From Turnera subulata (Eukaryota > Streptophyta > Magnoliopsida > Malpighiales > Passifloraceae), in contig JAKUCV010002062.1 of assembly GCA_028386065.3 (NCBI GenBank), positions 1 through 64,000 on the forward strand: a DNA stretch of 64,000 nt. Reading direction: 5' to 3'. Of the stretch, positions 27,333 to 42,500 are shown one piece after another. The notes under the pieces were generated by a model. The model was not told the DNA's origin. It made no database searches and worked only from the letters and a program-made list of their open reading frames with translations. Position 1 is the stretch's first letter, and each line of letters opens with the position of its first letter. Position numbers and translations under genes: made by a program.

Positions 27333-30300
27333 ATGGAGATTGATACGGCGGCGGTGGTGGAAGACGAGGGAAGAAGTTACTTGGACCCGGAACAGCTACA
27401 GCTACCGGAGGTGTCTCCGTTTGTGCTCAAAGCGAGTCCACAACTGGCCGAGGAGTTGTTTTCTCAGTGGCTTTCGATTCCGGACACCGGCAAATTGGTA
27501 CTGTCGCATTGACTGCTTGTTACAAAATCATGACCTTGGCTTTGTTGAGATGGATTATTCAGTTTTAGTGATCTTCACATTTCGCTATTTTAATCAGATA
27601 TTTTCAAACTATATATATGTGTCGTGGAATGTGTGCGCGTTCGTTTTTCCTGGTCTCGCTGGTGGACTGTCTGTGATGATGACTGAATCTGTGCAGGAAA
27701 GAAATGTAGACTTCTCTCTAATAATTTGGTTACTGTTTTCTTTAAAACTAAATTTTTTGGTTACTGTTCATGATGTTTCTTCCGTCTGGTAACCATTATA
27801 GTGCATTGTTCCTCCCCGCGTGGATAATAGTGCTGCCTCCTTGCATGTGGGCAAACCCACCTTGTTTCCCTGTTATACCCATAGGTACTGCCATCTAGCT
27901 CTTATCCGGGCCTGAAAGCAGGGTCACTCATTCCTGTGTGCAATGGTTCTTGCATGCTGATTGTTGCATAGATTTGTGAGCATTCTTGGCATAATGTGGT
28001 GGTTCGTTCTTATGAAGAAGTTTGGAATGGATTGCTTGAGATATGTACAAGTAATGATGTACATCCTGGCTATGCTTGCTTTTAAAACATTATGATGACT
28101 TCTCATTTTTTGATGTACAAATTATTTGTAGATGTGTCGTCAAAATGTATTGATTTTAAACTATTATTTTGGATCTTTTTAATTATTTTCACCTAAATTC
28201 AGGTGAAATCACTAATAAATGATGCAAAGAGCGGCAATGCCATGAAACCGGTTGGTTTATCTGTTAATGTAAGTGGTGCTGGGAGCAATTCATTGCCTTC
28301 CATGTTTCCTGCTGGAAGTGCCCCTCCACTTTCACCAAGAAGTTCTTCTGGTTCCCCACGCATGTCTAAGCAGAGAAGCAGCCCCTCATCTCTGAGTTCT
28401 CCCTTAAAATATGCCAAGGAACCAGATCGAGAAATCATACCCCAGGTTCCAGCTACTTCCTGACTGATTCTATCTGCCATATGCAATCATGATGGTCTAT
28501 CTTTTGTGAACCAAAATATGAATTGAGGTTTACATGTTAATTTGCTACAATCCTCCTTTTAACTTACTGAGGGTGTTTGGTTTTGACAATGCTTTATTTA
28601 ATTATTTGCTTGCAGTTCTATTTTCAAAATGGTCGTCCAGCAACTAACGAACTCAAAGACTTGTATCTTTCTAAAACCAATCACATCTTCAGCAGTCATA
28701 TGGATGGATTGCTAATAGATGGTATGAAGCATCACCAACCAATCACCTCACCTTTTCTTTTAATGCCTAAATATTTTTTTATTTTTCATTTATGGTGAAT
28801 TTTTTAAAATTATATTGGAGGATGTGTTATACTTCTTAATATCGTACTATTCATGCTTCATATGATTATATTACATCTCTTTGGAGGGCTGAAATGGTGG
28901 TTAGAGATGACATGAACCAGTTGAAGCTTTTTTTTGCAGAGTTTAAAGCGGTTACGAAAGGACTTTGCAAGCTACCATCGTTCTTCTCCTCTATGCTTTT
29001 CAGAAAGATAGATGTTGATTGCACAGGAATAGTAACCAGGTGGACACCTTTTTCCCCCAAAAAAATATTCTTCTTAATGAGAGCTTAAATTCTGGCTATT
29101 CCCATCGATATCATATGCATTTAGAGTATATCATCCCATTTTCTTGCTTTATAGTTACATTTCAATTCATTTTACATGTATGATGCAAAACATGACTCTT
29201 GTTTATTTGTAACCTTCTATTTCTTTTTTTGATACTAGTTGAGGAAGGTGAGACTTGAACCCGAAACCTCACCCCTCTTGCGCTTTTGACACAACAGTGC
29301 CAATGAGCTACAAGCGCATTGGTTGTAACCCTCTATTAATATATAGTTTGGAGATTCTTATGTTAAATGAACATTTAGCTTCAGCTTTTGGGATGGTATT
29401 CTCGTTAATCCATTTCTGTCATTAACCTCATGTCTATCGATCTATAGCTATCTTGATTCAAACCCTTGCTTTCATGCACAATTTGTCTCCCAATTGAGTG
29501 TTTGAATTCTCGCCATTAAGCTGAGGTGTATGAGACCATTAGAGGTCACTGGACATTCCTGGTACAGACTAGCGTGACTACTGATCCCACCTAAAATACA
29601 AACTAATACAGCCTTAAACATCATTGATGTATTTCTCTTCTGAAATTTTTGGACTCTTGTATAGATGGATAGGATTTGTGTCTTTGGAACAAAGCAAGTG
29701 ATAGGAGGTATGTCTTTTTCAGTTTCATAAACATAAGATTCATAGATATTAACATTAAGGATGCATGATGTTACAGCTGCATAAAGTTTCATAAAATTGC
29801 ATAAAATAGCTTTCCTTCTCTTCCAGAGATAAGAAACTGCTTAATGCTGATTCTGATTGCGACAAAATAACAGCGGATGAACTTATTAAATGGGTAATAA
29901 AACCTACCTCTTGTTGCAAATATAGACAAGGGGTTGAGAAGTTGTAGAAATCATGGAAAAGCCATGGCACTTGAAATCTTTGGAGTCTGAGCTTGTTCTT
30001 GTTGTTGTTCTTGTTTAGCATCTCAGGAATATAAATCTAGAGATGATGTGCATGCAAATTATTCAAAATGCTGTAGGCTAAACATCCACAACCGTGCTGA
30101 GCCATCCTCCTTTTCGTATTTTCTGGCAGATAGCTTTTGTAGAGAAGCTGTTGAAGTCTGTCTTGTTCTCTCATGAATCCTTTTCAATCACCTTGCATTG
30201 GCGATGTTGTACAATGATTGAGTCAGTTTTATTGATTGCATGTAACTGCTGCAGTCTGAGGAGTAATTGTTTATATTTTGTTGAATGAAATCTTGCAACT

Positions 30301-33300
30301 TCTTTGAAACTTGAATTTGTATTAAGTTGGTTGCTTACCAATGTATTTGCTTGCAGGGAAGCATTTATTAAATATTGGGTTGATGGGAATATGCTGACGA
30401 TGGACACAGCAACCCAAATGTTTAATATTCTGAAGCGGCCAGATTGCAAGTACCTTACTAAGGTTTATTTTTGCAATATGTGTCCTTTCTTCTTTCTGTT
30501 GGTCTCTTTTTCGTCCGCATATTGCCCTTGCCTCTGGTTTTTTGGAGCAATCACTGTGGATTGCTTGGTAATGAACTTGTTTTGTGTCTTATTCATGTAC
30601 AGGCCGACTTCAAACCCATTCTTAGGGAACTTCTGGCAACCCATCCGGGGTTGGAATTCTTGAAGGGTACACCTGAATTTCAAGAAAGATATGGTATATA
30701 CTATGTTCTCGATCAATTATTATGCTTTTTACTAATCTGGCTTAGCACTACCATATCAAGGGTCGAGTTGATAATTTAGATTAAGGATCTGGAGCGTTGG
30801 CACTTAGCCCATTTGGCTCCTTTTTTGATGGAGTACTTGCCAAAGCAATCTTTCCAATCATAAATCCTCCCAGATCTTCGTGGAAAAATCTACTTCTGTT
30901 TTCAGATTCACGGATTTTACAATGATTCTAAAAAAGGAAATCAGGATATAGGGTAGGCAAAGCATCACCTTTGCAGTCATAAGGTGCCTTTTTCATTTGT
31001 TTGGTTGATATTAATGCTTTGTTGTTACATTGATTGACTGTAGCAACTATAAATACCAGAGATAAATTGCCCATTGGCAAGGCTTTTCACAATTCTTTTC
31101 CCACACAATTTTCCTAGTTTTCCTCCTTTTCCTGATGGAAACGATAGAAAAAAAAAAAAAGGAAAACAGTTGTCTTACCTAGTATAAGATTATCAGAGAG
31201 AAAAAAAAAAGAAAGAAAAGTCACTGGGATGAATATTCCATTTGATTAATGAGCTCATGAAATTTTTATGCAGTTTTGAACAAGATATTACTTTGTGAAT
31301 GGGCCGAAGAGTCACATATATTTCTGTAGAAAGATAGATGAAAGATAAGCCAACCGTACTATATTCCTTTATGAAATTGGCTTACTTAAAAATTAAGTAG
31401 ATAGTGGCGAATTAATTCAATGTCTTGAATATGTGCCACATTTTTATTAGCTTTGGACAGAAGTTGATTGAAAGAGATTCCTGGTTTTGTCTAATATCAT
31501 CTGTTATTAACTTGGCTGGCTGGTTGATTAGGAACTGAACTGATGCTTTAGATCCAAAATGACTAATCATCGAAGAAAAGTGCGCTTTAACTGTTAGGCA
31601 GTAGATATTTTTCTGCACATCTTTATTGTACTTGCTCATCTTACTGTTAGTCATTAACTACTTCTACTCCTGACCTTGATTGATTTGATTTGATTTGATT
31701 TTTTTTTGGGTATGGCACAGCTGAAACTGTCGTTTACAGAATATTTTACTACATCAATAGATCAGGAACTGGACATCTTACTCTTAGGGAGCTGAAACGT
31801 GGTAACCTTATTGCTGCCATGCAACATGTAGATGAGGAAGATGATATTAACAAAGTTCTAAGGTGCGTGTTCGGGCAGATTTTTTGCTTGCTTTTTGTAT
31901 TTATTCTGCCACAGATTCTACTAGATCAGAGGTGATAATATGTCCCTTCATATGAAAGCCCTTTTGCCAATTATTAGTATGTACAATTATATAATTCTTA
32001 GTTCATATGGCTACAAAAAATTAGTATGCACATAATCTCAAACAACTCGGTTAGCATGGTAGAATTTGCTGAAAATTATTGACATCCATGGGAAAATAGT
32101 GCAACTTGTATGTGTTTAGTTATTGCATCGTATCTTTTTACTAACAAAAGAAAAAATAGTATTGGATCTCCTGATGGTGCTGTGAATTCATTAGCTTACC
32201 CTTTTCTTCATTTCAGGTATTTTTCTTATGAGCATTTCTATGTTATATACTGCAAGTTTTGGGAGCTGGATACAGACCATGATTTCTTCATCGACAAAGA
32301 AAATCTTATCAGATATGGTAATCATGCCCTTACCTACAGGGTAGTGGATAGAATATTTTCTCAGGTTGGTCGGTGCAATATGTTATCCCATATTTGCTTC
32401 CTTCTTGAAGTTTGAATACAAATAACTTCGTATACTGTAGTACCTTCTCCTAGATGAAGCATTAACTTTATTTTTTCTCAGGTACCAAGGAAGTTTACTA
32501 GCAATGTTGAAGGGAAGATGAGTTACGAAGATTTTGTTTACTTCATGCTTGCAGAGGAGGACAAATCATCAGAGCCTAGTCTTGAATATTGGTATATTTT
32601 ATATACTTTTCTTTTTTCTTGTCTTAGTAGGCAACATTTTAGAGATAAAATTGAACATAACTCTCACACATTGTTCATCAATTACTTGCTGCTTTAATCT
32701 GCTTTTTCAAAAGGAGGCGAAGCAAAAAAGCTGATTGGTCATTGGAGTATCGATATTCTAGCAATTAGATATCTTCACCGCTTTCACTTTAGATCAACAA
32801 CGAGTAGCTTGCATGAGTATATAAAACTTAGAATTGTTGATTACTTATTGCAAGATCTGCGTTAGTTCTTATTTTCCAGCTAAAAACTTTTAGTGGGGTA
32901 TAAAACCCCGTCTTGTGGATATAGCCACGAGTTGATGTCCCTTCACTTTATTAGTGGTGTGTTCATGTACTTAATGGATGGGTAGAATGCATTTTGAAGT
33001 ATAGATGTAATGGACATTTCTTGGAAAAACATTTTCCATGATGAGAATTGTCTTTTCGTGTAAATGCTTGTGCGGTTGATCTTGCAATGACTGACCAAAA
33101 TGACGCTTATGCTTATTCCCCATATTGTCTAGATGTCTACAGAACTCCCTTCGCTGACACTATATTGTGGCCTAACATATAAATTCTTTGTTTCTGTTGC
33201 CTGCTGTTGACGGAAATTTTTTATTAGCTGTGCAGTCTTCTCTTAGAAAATTGTATTTGCAGGTTCAGGTGCTTAGATTTAGATGGAAACGGCGTCTTAA

Positions 33301-33861
33301 CATCCAATGAAATGCAATTCTTCTATGAGGAACAGCTGCACCGAATGGAATGCATGGGCCAGGAACCTGTGCTATTTGAAGATATCTTGTGTCAAATAGT
33401 TGACATGATTGCACCAGAGGTCAAAACTTGATTCATTTTGTTATTCAGGAACCTCATTCTCTTAGTACAGGCTTCATATTCTGTAACATCGTTTGTTTGC
33501 AGGTGGAAGATTATATTACACTGCGTGACTTGAAGAGCTCGAAGCTTTCAGTAAATGTTTTGAATATCCTCTTCAACCTCAATAAGTTCATTGCATTCGA
33601 ATGCCGTGATCCATTTCTTATTCGCCAGGTGGATGAAGCATTTTTTTGTTATCCCTTTTTCCAATTGCCCATGCCTAAGTGTGCCATTATTAATTAACGT
33701 ACTGATTTTTGGGTGAGCAGGAGCGTGAGGATCCAACTTTGACAGAGTGGGATCGGTTTGCACATAGAGAATACATTAGGCTTTCAATGGAAGAAGATGT
33801 TGAGGATGCCTCTAATGGAAGTGCAGAAGTGTGGGATGAATCACTTGAAGCTCCCTTTTGA
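27333..33861 (+). CDS. Protein phosphatase 2A regulatory subunit B'' (EF-hand type)
   Basis: Twelve exons: 27333-27497, 28203-28445, 28616-28721, 28940-29039, 30357-30462, 30603-30693, 31721-31862, 32217-32364, 32482-32591, 33263-33419, 33503-33628, 33721-33861. They sum to 1635 nt, 544 aa, with consistent phases. The N-terminus (1-140) is Ser/Pro-rich and variable. From about residue 140 the sequence follows the plant B'' family closely. One calcium loop is canonical: D409-D411-N413-G414-L416-E420 in [13 protein letters not shown] second, [12 protein letters not shown] (336-347), has Asn at the last ligand position, as in family members. The end WDESLEAPF is the usual plant B'' terminus. B'' subunits direct the PP2A A/C dimer to substrates and can respond to calcium. 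Targets are not deducible here. Confidence 0.95.
29222..29322 (-). mobile_element. tRNA-derived SINE in a PP2A B'' intron
   Basis: The minus strand reads TAGCTCATTGGCA (A box) then GGGTTCAAGTCTC (B box) and ends in an A-rich tail (T run at about 29224-29230). TTGTAACC(T/C)TCTATT flanks it at 29207-29221 and 29323-29337, a 15-bp target duplication with one mismatch. It is the same family as 4629-4716. Confidence 0.75.
29827..29893 (+). other. Possible cassette exon in PP2A B'' intron 4
   Basis: A 67-bp open segment is bounded by a good acceptor (TCTTCCAG) and donor (GGGTAATAA). In the phase set by exon 4 it reads [22 protein letters not shown], an acidic EF-hand-like stretch lacking correct first ligands. 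Its length is not a multiple of three after the split codon, so joining to exon 5 gives an early TAA. It could be a cassette exon that triggers decay of the transcript, or a decoy. It is not in the remembered family protein. Confidence 0.35.
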
Positions 33862-35716
33862 GACAGTTGGGTAAGTTTAATTTGAAGATTGGTTGTGTTT
33901 ATTGTCCATGCTCCTGTTTGCCATTAAGTAATAAAGAAAATGAAATAAGATAAGTTGCTTTATATTTTCGTATGTATGGCACTATTAATGTGTGGTATAT
34001 ATCTGCATGCACTTTTGTGAATGGCATGCTTGCCACCTACTTTGTGGTTGCCAAGTTGCCTTGGTTAAAGTTTCTCTTCTTGGATGCTGGAGGTTGGAGC
34101 TTAATTGCCATCTTCAATTATCATTCTTGCATTATTTGGACTACTAGTTCATTTCTGGTGACCTGTAGCATCTTCTGACCCGGCCATAAACTTTTTTGCA
34201 GCAAATAAGTGATCTTCTACTCGAGTCGTTCCTTGAGTGAAGTTCATCTAAATCTACTCCCGTTGGTGATATGTCAGGCTTGGTCATGACGTTGATGCCC
34301 ACGTTTGTTGTCCAAGTAAACATATCACCTTTACGAAAGGAATTAAAACTGCAGCTCAGGGTACACATTTTAACTGTAAAAGTTTGAAGAGTGCCAAGTG
34401 TTGGAGCAGTGACTGCCATCCGGTGACCTAGTCATCGCTTGGTAAAAGATTTTGCAAGGTTGTTGGGGTCCTTCGCTTGAGGAAATGAGCTCCTTTTCTT
34501 ATGAATGTCTCATGTGCTTGAGCTCTTTGTTGGAAATCGGCCATTGTGGTTGTCCTGTGAGCATGTTTGGCTCATCTGCGCCCAAAAAGAATTTTCATGG
34601 TTGATTCGCCCTGTTTTTGTTCTTTCTTTTCCTCTTGGTTACTTGTTACTGTGAATAGGTTCTTTTGTTGGATTCATGATTAAAATATAGTGAAAAACAA
34701 ATTACAATTGGAACACATACAATGGATGTTTCTGGTTTGGTGGTCGTATCAAGATTACGTACTCTGGGCTCTGGATGTTGGAATGAAATTCATCCTCCAT
34801 CTAGGTTCTCCCTTGCTGCCTTTTTGTTGTGCTAGATCTTTACCTTTGTGTTCGTTTATTGTCCACCCGGATGCAGGCGCTCAAAGGGGTCTGGCTCGGT
34901 GCTTTTACGTCCGTTTCATGTTACTCTTCTACTGTGTATAGCACATTTTTTTTTTTTTTTGCGTTTTCTCATATAAAACGTGAAAGGCAGTTTGAGGTTT
35001 TTCTTTTTTTCTTTAAAAATATGAGTGCGTGAGATGCCACGATTATTACTTGAACCGTGATTGGTTCCCGATTGGAGGCCCCCCATCCAATGAGGAATGG
35101 TTCTTTTTTGTTGAACAGTCATTATCAGACCTATGCGATTGTCCATCGTATTAGATTTCTCAATTTTGGTCTGCTGCTTAGATTGAACAATAAATAACTG
35201 CTCCTTAGAGCTATATGTTCAAGCGACGAAGTCTCTGTTTATTGCAAATATATTGGCATCTCCCTCATTTCTAGTCCAGGTTAGGTCCATAAGTACCATT
35301 CACAATACAGCGTAGTCATGCTAACGACAAAAGTTGCAACATCGGTTGGTTTACACACGTTCGTTTTTTCAAAAAATAACAGAAAACTTTCGGCCAAGCG
35401 GCATCCCCTTATCTTGGGGTATGTATCTTCAAGTAACACAAGGATGTTATCCCCATTTGCCACTCAAAAATGTCAATCTAACTTCAAAACTGACATCGTG
35501 ATGTGTTTTGGGTTTAACATAACGCTTAAATAGAATATATGGGGCATAAAAACTGGCTTTTGGCACCATGGCTCGTCTATTTCTTGCAGAGTTAAAAGAA
35601 ATAAGTCCAGGAATATCTTTAATGCAATTTAAGCAGATCCACGACAACCGGTTATGATCAGTAACTAGGCAGATGAAAAACTATCCAAAACGAGAAAAAC
35701 ACTACAAAAGCAAACT
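33862..35716. other. Convergent intergenic region between PP2A B'' and eL14 genes
   Basis: This holds the 3' UTR of the PP2A B'' gene on the left and of the minus-strand eL14 gene on the right. AATAAAGAAAATG at 33930 is a plausible poly(A) signal. No further coding sequence is recognised; short open frames have no family pattern. Confidence 0.4.
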
Positions 35717-37493
<1,777 letters not shown>

Positions 37494-37970
37494 TTTGGTT
37501 GGCGAAAGAGAGGGCAAAGGATCTGATCGTAATCGAAGCGGACGAAGCGGAGGAGCTTCAAAGATAGCGGCAACGCAGCAGATATAAAGGAGTCAGTCTA
37601 CCACTTCTAAGTAGTGTTAGGGTTTTGCGCTTTGGGTGGCTTTTCTGTATAAAGTGCACCGGAGTCCTATAATCTGTAGCCGATTTCTATTTGAGTACTA
37701 TATTTTGTAAATTAATCAATTAAGTCCTACATCGTTTAGTCACGCAAGTCCAAAAGAATTATTCCATTAGATTTTGCTTAGCTGGCCACGAACTCACCTT
37801 CTTTGTTGATCATTGAATTTTGTTACCATACTATTTTGATTGCCATGCCAAAATCATCTATGTTGTTATCTACCGGTCATCTGCAACTTCAGTAGCCAAT
37901 TGTATGGTTAAATAATCAATTTTAAATTGTTCTTTTGTTTATAAAATCATTTCACTCGTTCCTATTTGAC
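37494..37970. other. eL14 upstream region
   Basis: Contains the eL14 5' UTR and promoter on the minus strand, then AT-rich DNA up to the LINE insertion. No other gene is recognised. AGTCCTATAATCTGTAGCCG and AAGTCCTACATCGTTTAGTC suggest old repeat material. Confidence 0.35.
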
Positions 37971-37984
37971 AAGCTAACCAACCA

Positions 37985-39658
37985 GGGTGTGCGGAAGATA
38001 CATCAGGTTAGTTGGGAGTCCATCTGTCAACCTAAGGCTTCGGGTGGTCTTGGACTAAAGGAGATGAATGGCAATAATGAAGCCTTCTTACTCAAACTAA
38101 TCTGGATTATGGTCCACGAGCCTAATCGATTATGGGTGCGTGTGATGAGATACAAGTATTGGAAACAATCTGGAGATGATTGGGTGATGAAAAGCCCGAA
38201 TTCAGCAACTTCTTACTTATGGAAGAATTTGAGGAGATTATGGGAGCAGTTCGAATCCGGTGTGAAGAAAGTGGTGTCCAATGGGAATGCTACTGACTTC
38301 TGGCAAGACACCTGGATTGAGGGTCATGGACCTCTTGGTGATGAAGCTGTAGATGTGGATGATAATAGGTTGAGGGAATGCAAAGTGATGGAGTTTGTGA
38401 ATGATGTTGGATAGTGGGATCTCAACAAGTTAAGGGAGTGCCTCCCAGAACTAGCTGTGCAGAAGTTCATTGCAACCTGCCCTCCCTGTGTGGATGCTCC
38501 CAACGACTGTATTGCATAGGCAAATGGTAAGAATGGTCAATTTTCAGTTGCTGCAGCATACAAACACTTGAACTCTGATAAGTGGAAAATTGAAGATAAA
38601 CTGTGGAAATATATTTGGAAATGGAATGGACCTCAAAGGATCCGAATCTTTCTTTGGCTAATGGCTCATGGACGCCTTATGACGAATGTTTATAGACAGA
38701 AATGTGGGTTTGTGGACAACGATCTTTGTTCTCTTTGTCGCATGGAGAGTGAGAGCAATCTGCATGTCTTAAGGGACTGTGAAGAAGCGAGACAAGTATG
38801 GATGGCCTTTCTTGATTGCACTAAAAATATAGCTCCCTTTTTCACTACCTCTTATGAGTCATGGATAGAAAAGAATCTTATGGCTGGACAAGAATGTGAC
38901 TTTGGCGAGGATTGGGGGGTAACTTTTGCTGTGATTTGTTGGTTTATTTGGAAGAAGAGGAATAGTAGGGTCTTCAACCCAGAACATCCTATGGATGTGG
39001 ATGAGTGCATAAGAGCTGGCCAGCTCTTCCTGAAGGATTTGAAGGCAAGTAAATGTCGAGATGATGACTCTACACGGCAGAAAGAGGAAAGATTGGTGTT
39101 TTGGAAGAGACCGAACCCAGGATGGTTCAAGCTCAACACGGATGGGTCGAGCAAAGGAAATCCTGGACAAGCAGGGATTGGTGGCATGCTAAGGGATGAA
39201 GATGGTAGATTTATACGTGCCTTTGCGGGCGGAGTGGGATGGTGCAATGCATTGAGGGCAGAATTATGGGCTGCCAAGGTTGGACTCGAAATGGCATGGG
39301 ATTTGAATGTGAAGAGGGTGGTCCTTGAAATGGATTCTGCTCCAGCAGTGATGTTAATTGAGGGGAACTTTGCACAGACCAATGAGGCGAGCATGTTATG
39401 CAGGAAGATCAAGGAGCTGCTGGCTAGAGATTGGGAAGTGTCAGTGAAGAACATATATCGAGAGGCAAATACATGTGCCGATTTCTATGCAAACAGAGGC
39501 ATTGAGCTGATAGACCATATTGTATTCTACGCAGAGCCTTGTACTCAGGCTAGGTATTTGTTACTTCAGGATTTGTATGGAGCTGCTGCTCTCCGGGTTG
39601 TAAATATTGAGTAGTTAATAGAAGGCTTTCAGCCCTGTTTTAACCAAAAAAAAAAAAA
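37985..39658 (+). mobile_element. 5'-truncated LINE with poly(A) tail and target duplication
   Basis: One frame (codon phase of 37935) stays open from the left end to the stop after 39614, except for TAG at 38412-38414 and 38517-38519. It encodes the end of a LINE reverse transcriptase (SWESICQPKASGGLGLKEMN), a Cys/His zf-RVT region (CGFVDNDLCSLC...LHVLRDC) and an RNase H domain. The RNase H catalytic set is intact: D in NTDGSSKGNPG, E in RAELWAA, D in EMDSAP and D in TCADFYAN. A 13-A tail ends at 39658. GCTAACCAACCA flanks the element at 37973-37984 and 39659-39670. Everything upstream of the RT end is missing, as expected for a 5'-truncated insertion. Confidence 0.9.
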
Positions 39659-39670
39659 GCTAACCAACCA

Positions 39671-39918
39671 GGAGGCAGATCCAGAAATTCCTATTAAGGG
39701 GGGCAAATTTATAAAAATAAATCTTGGGGAGGCCAAAATTTATACAAATCGGGGAAAATACAAAGAAAAGTAGGAAGCCAGAACTCAAACTCACCGCTGG
39801 CTGTTTGAAAGATAGCAAGCCTCACCACCCAGCCACCACTAATTATACAAAAAAATATTACTATATCTGTATTTTTTTGGATTTAGGGAGGGCCTGGCCC
39901 CCCCGGATCCGCCACTGC
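39671..39918. mobile_element. Small non-autonomous DNA transposon in the LINE target duplication
   Basis: 248 bp between two copies of AACCAACCA (39662-39670 and 39919-39927), a 9-bp target duplication. The ends are imperfect inverted repeats: GGAGGCAGATCC at the left, and GCAGTGGCGGATCC read inward from the right. The 9-bp duplication fits Mutator-like elements. No coding capacity. It landed in the right-hand target duplication of the LINE, so it is younger. Confidence 0.6.
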
Positions 39919-40042
39919 AACCAACCATACAAGCTAAGTATAATTCAATTATAAAATTATAAAAGTAGTTTGATGAGCATATTTATTAAAAAAAAAATAA
40001 ATAGAATAATGCTGCGGAAAGTAAGACTATCTTATAAGGTTT

Positions 40043-40106
40043 AACTTACTAATACATGTCAATGAAGATCATTTTCATCAAAAAAAAAACTTACTAATAC
40101 ATGTCA
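40043..40106 (+). repeat. 19-bp direct repeats around a 26-bp A-tailed insert
   Basis: AACTTACTAATACATGTCA occurs at 40043-40061 and 40088-40106. Between them lies a 26-bp segment beginning TGAAGATCATTTTCATC and ending in A residues. The pattern is that of a minute LINE-mediated insertion with target duplication. Confidence 0.6.
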
Positions 40107-41734
40107 TTCCCCAAAACAAAAATAATTACTAGTACATCTGGCATAGTTGTAATAAACAAGTTAAACTACCTCGTAGAAACTCAGAATCTCTTAGTAACAA
40201 AAAAAAAATATATCAAAATCAACTACAACAAACCATTGCTACTGTCACTAAATTTAAGAGACTAATTTATTAATTTGTCTCTTATTGTGACTAAAATTTA
40301 AAAATTATTCTCTTAGATTGTATTTGGTCGGAGTGACTAATTGTCCTCTGGTATCAAGAGCAGCAAGAAACTTAGTAGATGGAAGGAGACCAGTCTATCA
40401 AGAGCATGGAAGGAAGTACTCATCAAGTCTGTAGTTCAGAGCATCCCTACCTATATAATGAGTAGTTTCCTATTACCGCAAAGCGTTTGTGATGGTATGG
40501 AGCGTGCAATTCGCAAGTTTTGGTGGGGACATAAAGATGGAAGGAAGGGATTATACTGGATCGCATGGGATAAGCTATGTATGTCCAAACAGCTTAGAGG
40601 CCTTGGTTTTCGCAAACTTGCCAAATTCAACTTGGCTATGTTAGCTAAACAGGCATGGAGGTTCCAAACCAACCCAGAATCCTTATTGGCTCAGGTACTT
40701 AAAGCAAGATACTATCGCCGTGACGACTTTATGCATGCAAAACTAGGCTATCAACCTAGTTATACTTGGCGAAGTATTACCACGGCACGTGATGCAATTA
40801 GTGGTGGTTTAAAATGGATTGTCGGGGAATAGGGAAACTGTGAGAGTTTGGTTCGATCGCTGGTTGGATGAGGGGCTGCTTAATCGAGTACTTAGTCCTG
40901 GTTCATCATTTGAGGCTAATGCTAGAGTTTGTGTTTTTTAGACCCAAACACACGAATGTGGAGGAATGAAGTAATTCGTAGCTTGGTGGACGCGCAGACG
41001 GCGACCAAAATAAGTCATCTCCCTATTAGCTACCGGTTACCACCTGATACAATCTCTTGGTAGCACACGAAGGATGGCACCTATCAGATGTGCAGTGGAT
41101 ACCATTATGGGACTAATGTCTTTTTTGATACCTGTCTTGCCCCTAAAAATCACTTTTCATACCCGTGTTCTGTTCTGATCACTTTTGATACCTCAATTCA
41201 ACCCGACCTGCCTAATTTGGTTTTTTTAACCGGCTGTTGCCTGGAACTGATGACATGTCAGTTTTTGCTCCAACACGTCATCAATTTGGGCCCCACTCAC
41301 CAGTCCAATCCCAGTTAACCTAATACCCAAAACCGACCCCAATATCCACCCACCCGATAACCCAATACCCACCCACCCGATAACCCAATACCTAAATTTT
41401 GGAAAATTAATACTATTATTCTCTAAAAGTATGGAAAGTTCCCATTGATTAATGTAAAAATAGAAAAATTGGGAAATTAGTATTATTATTTTCTATGGAA
41501 AGCTCTCATAAGAAAAATTAAAAGCTACCTAAATTTTAGGAAATTAATATTATTATTCTTTAAAAACATAGAAAACTCCCATTAATTATACCAAAATTAT
41601 ATTACTATCAAAATAAAAAGTCTTAGCACCCTCACCACATCACCCCATTCGGTTCCTTTTATTTCGCATCAAATTATTTTCTTTTTTAAAAGGAGGTTAA
41701 ATTTCATTTGAGGTAAAAATTAAAAATACACTAA

Positions 41735-42048
<314 letters not shown>

Positions 42049-42059
42049 AATAACCCACA

Positions 42060-42500
42060 GATCTGTTTTGCTTGGAATCAAAAGAGGAGAACAAGTATCG
42101 GTGGGCTGTGGCCCAACCTCCGGCTGGTGCGACGGTCTTTGTGGCTGTGGGCGGCCTATCTTGTGGTTGTGGTTTGAGATTATTGGCAGGTGGAGGTTCA
42201 TGAGGAGGCATGCGGCGGCTGGGTCTTGAGCCTGTGTCCTCGCGCGACAGCAACTGCTGATCCGGGCAGGGGTGGCGTTTGTCGTTGCCTCGAGCGGGGT
42301 CTCTCTCTCTTCCTTGCGCGGCGGCGCAGCGGAGCATGGGCGATGGCCTTCGTGGCAGCGTAACCGCTGTGTTTTGGCTCTCAGGCGGCGGATTTTGAAG
42401 GCTGATGTGCTTGGTCCGGCCGGGCTCCAGTGGCTGCTCCAGTGATGGGTGGTGGTGATTCATGGTGGTGGAGGCAAAGGGTGCGGGACGGAGGAGATAA
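42060..42500. other. GC-rich Pack-MULE interior of unknown origin
   Basis: This part is GC-rich compared with the AT-rich flanks and probably contains one or more further captured gene pieces. The strings are open in several frames, and I could not match any to a family. Confidence 0.35.

Noticed and set aside
38852..39454. 200-codon minus-strand frame
   Set aside because: Shadow of the LINE RNase H coding frame on the plus strand.
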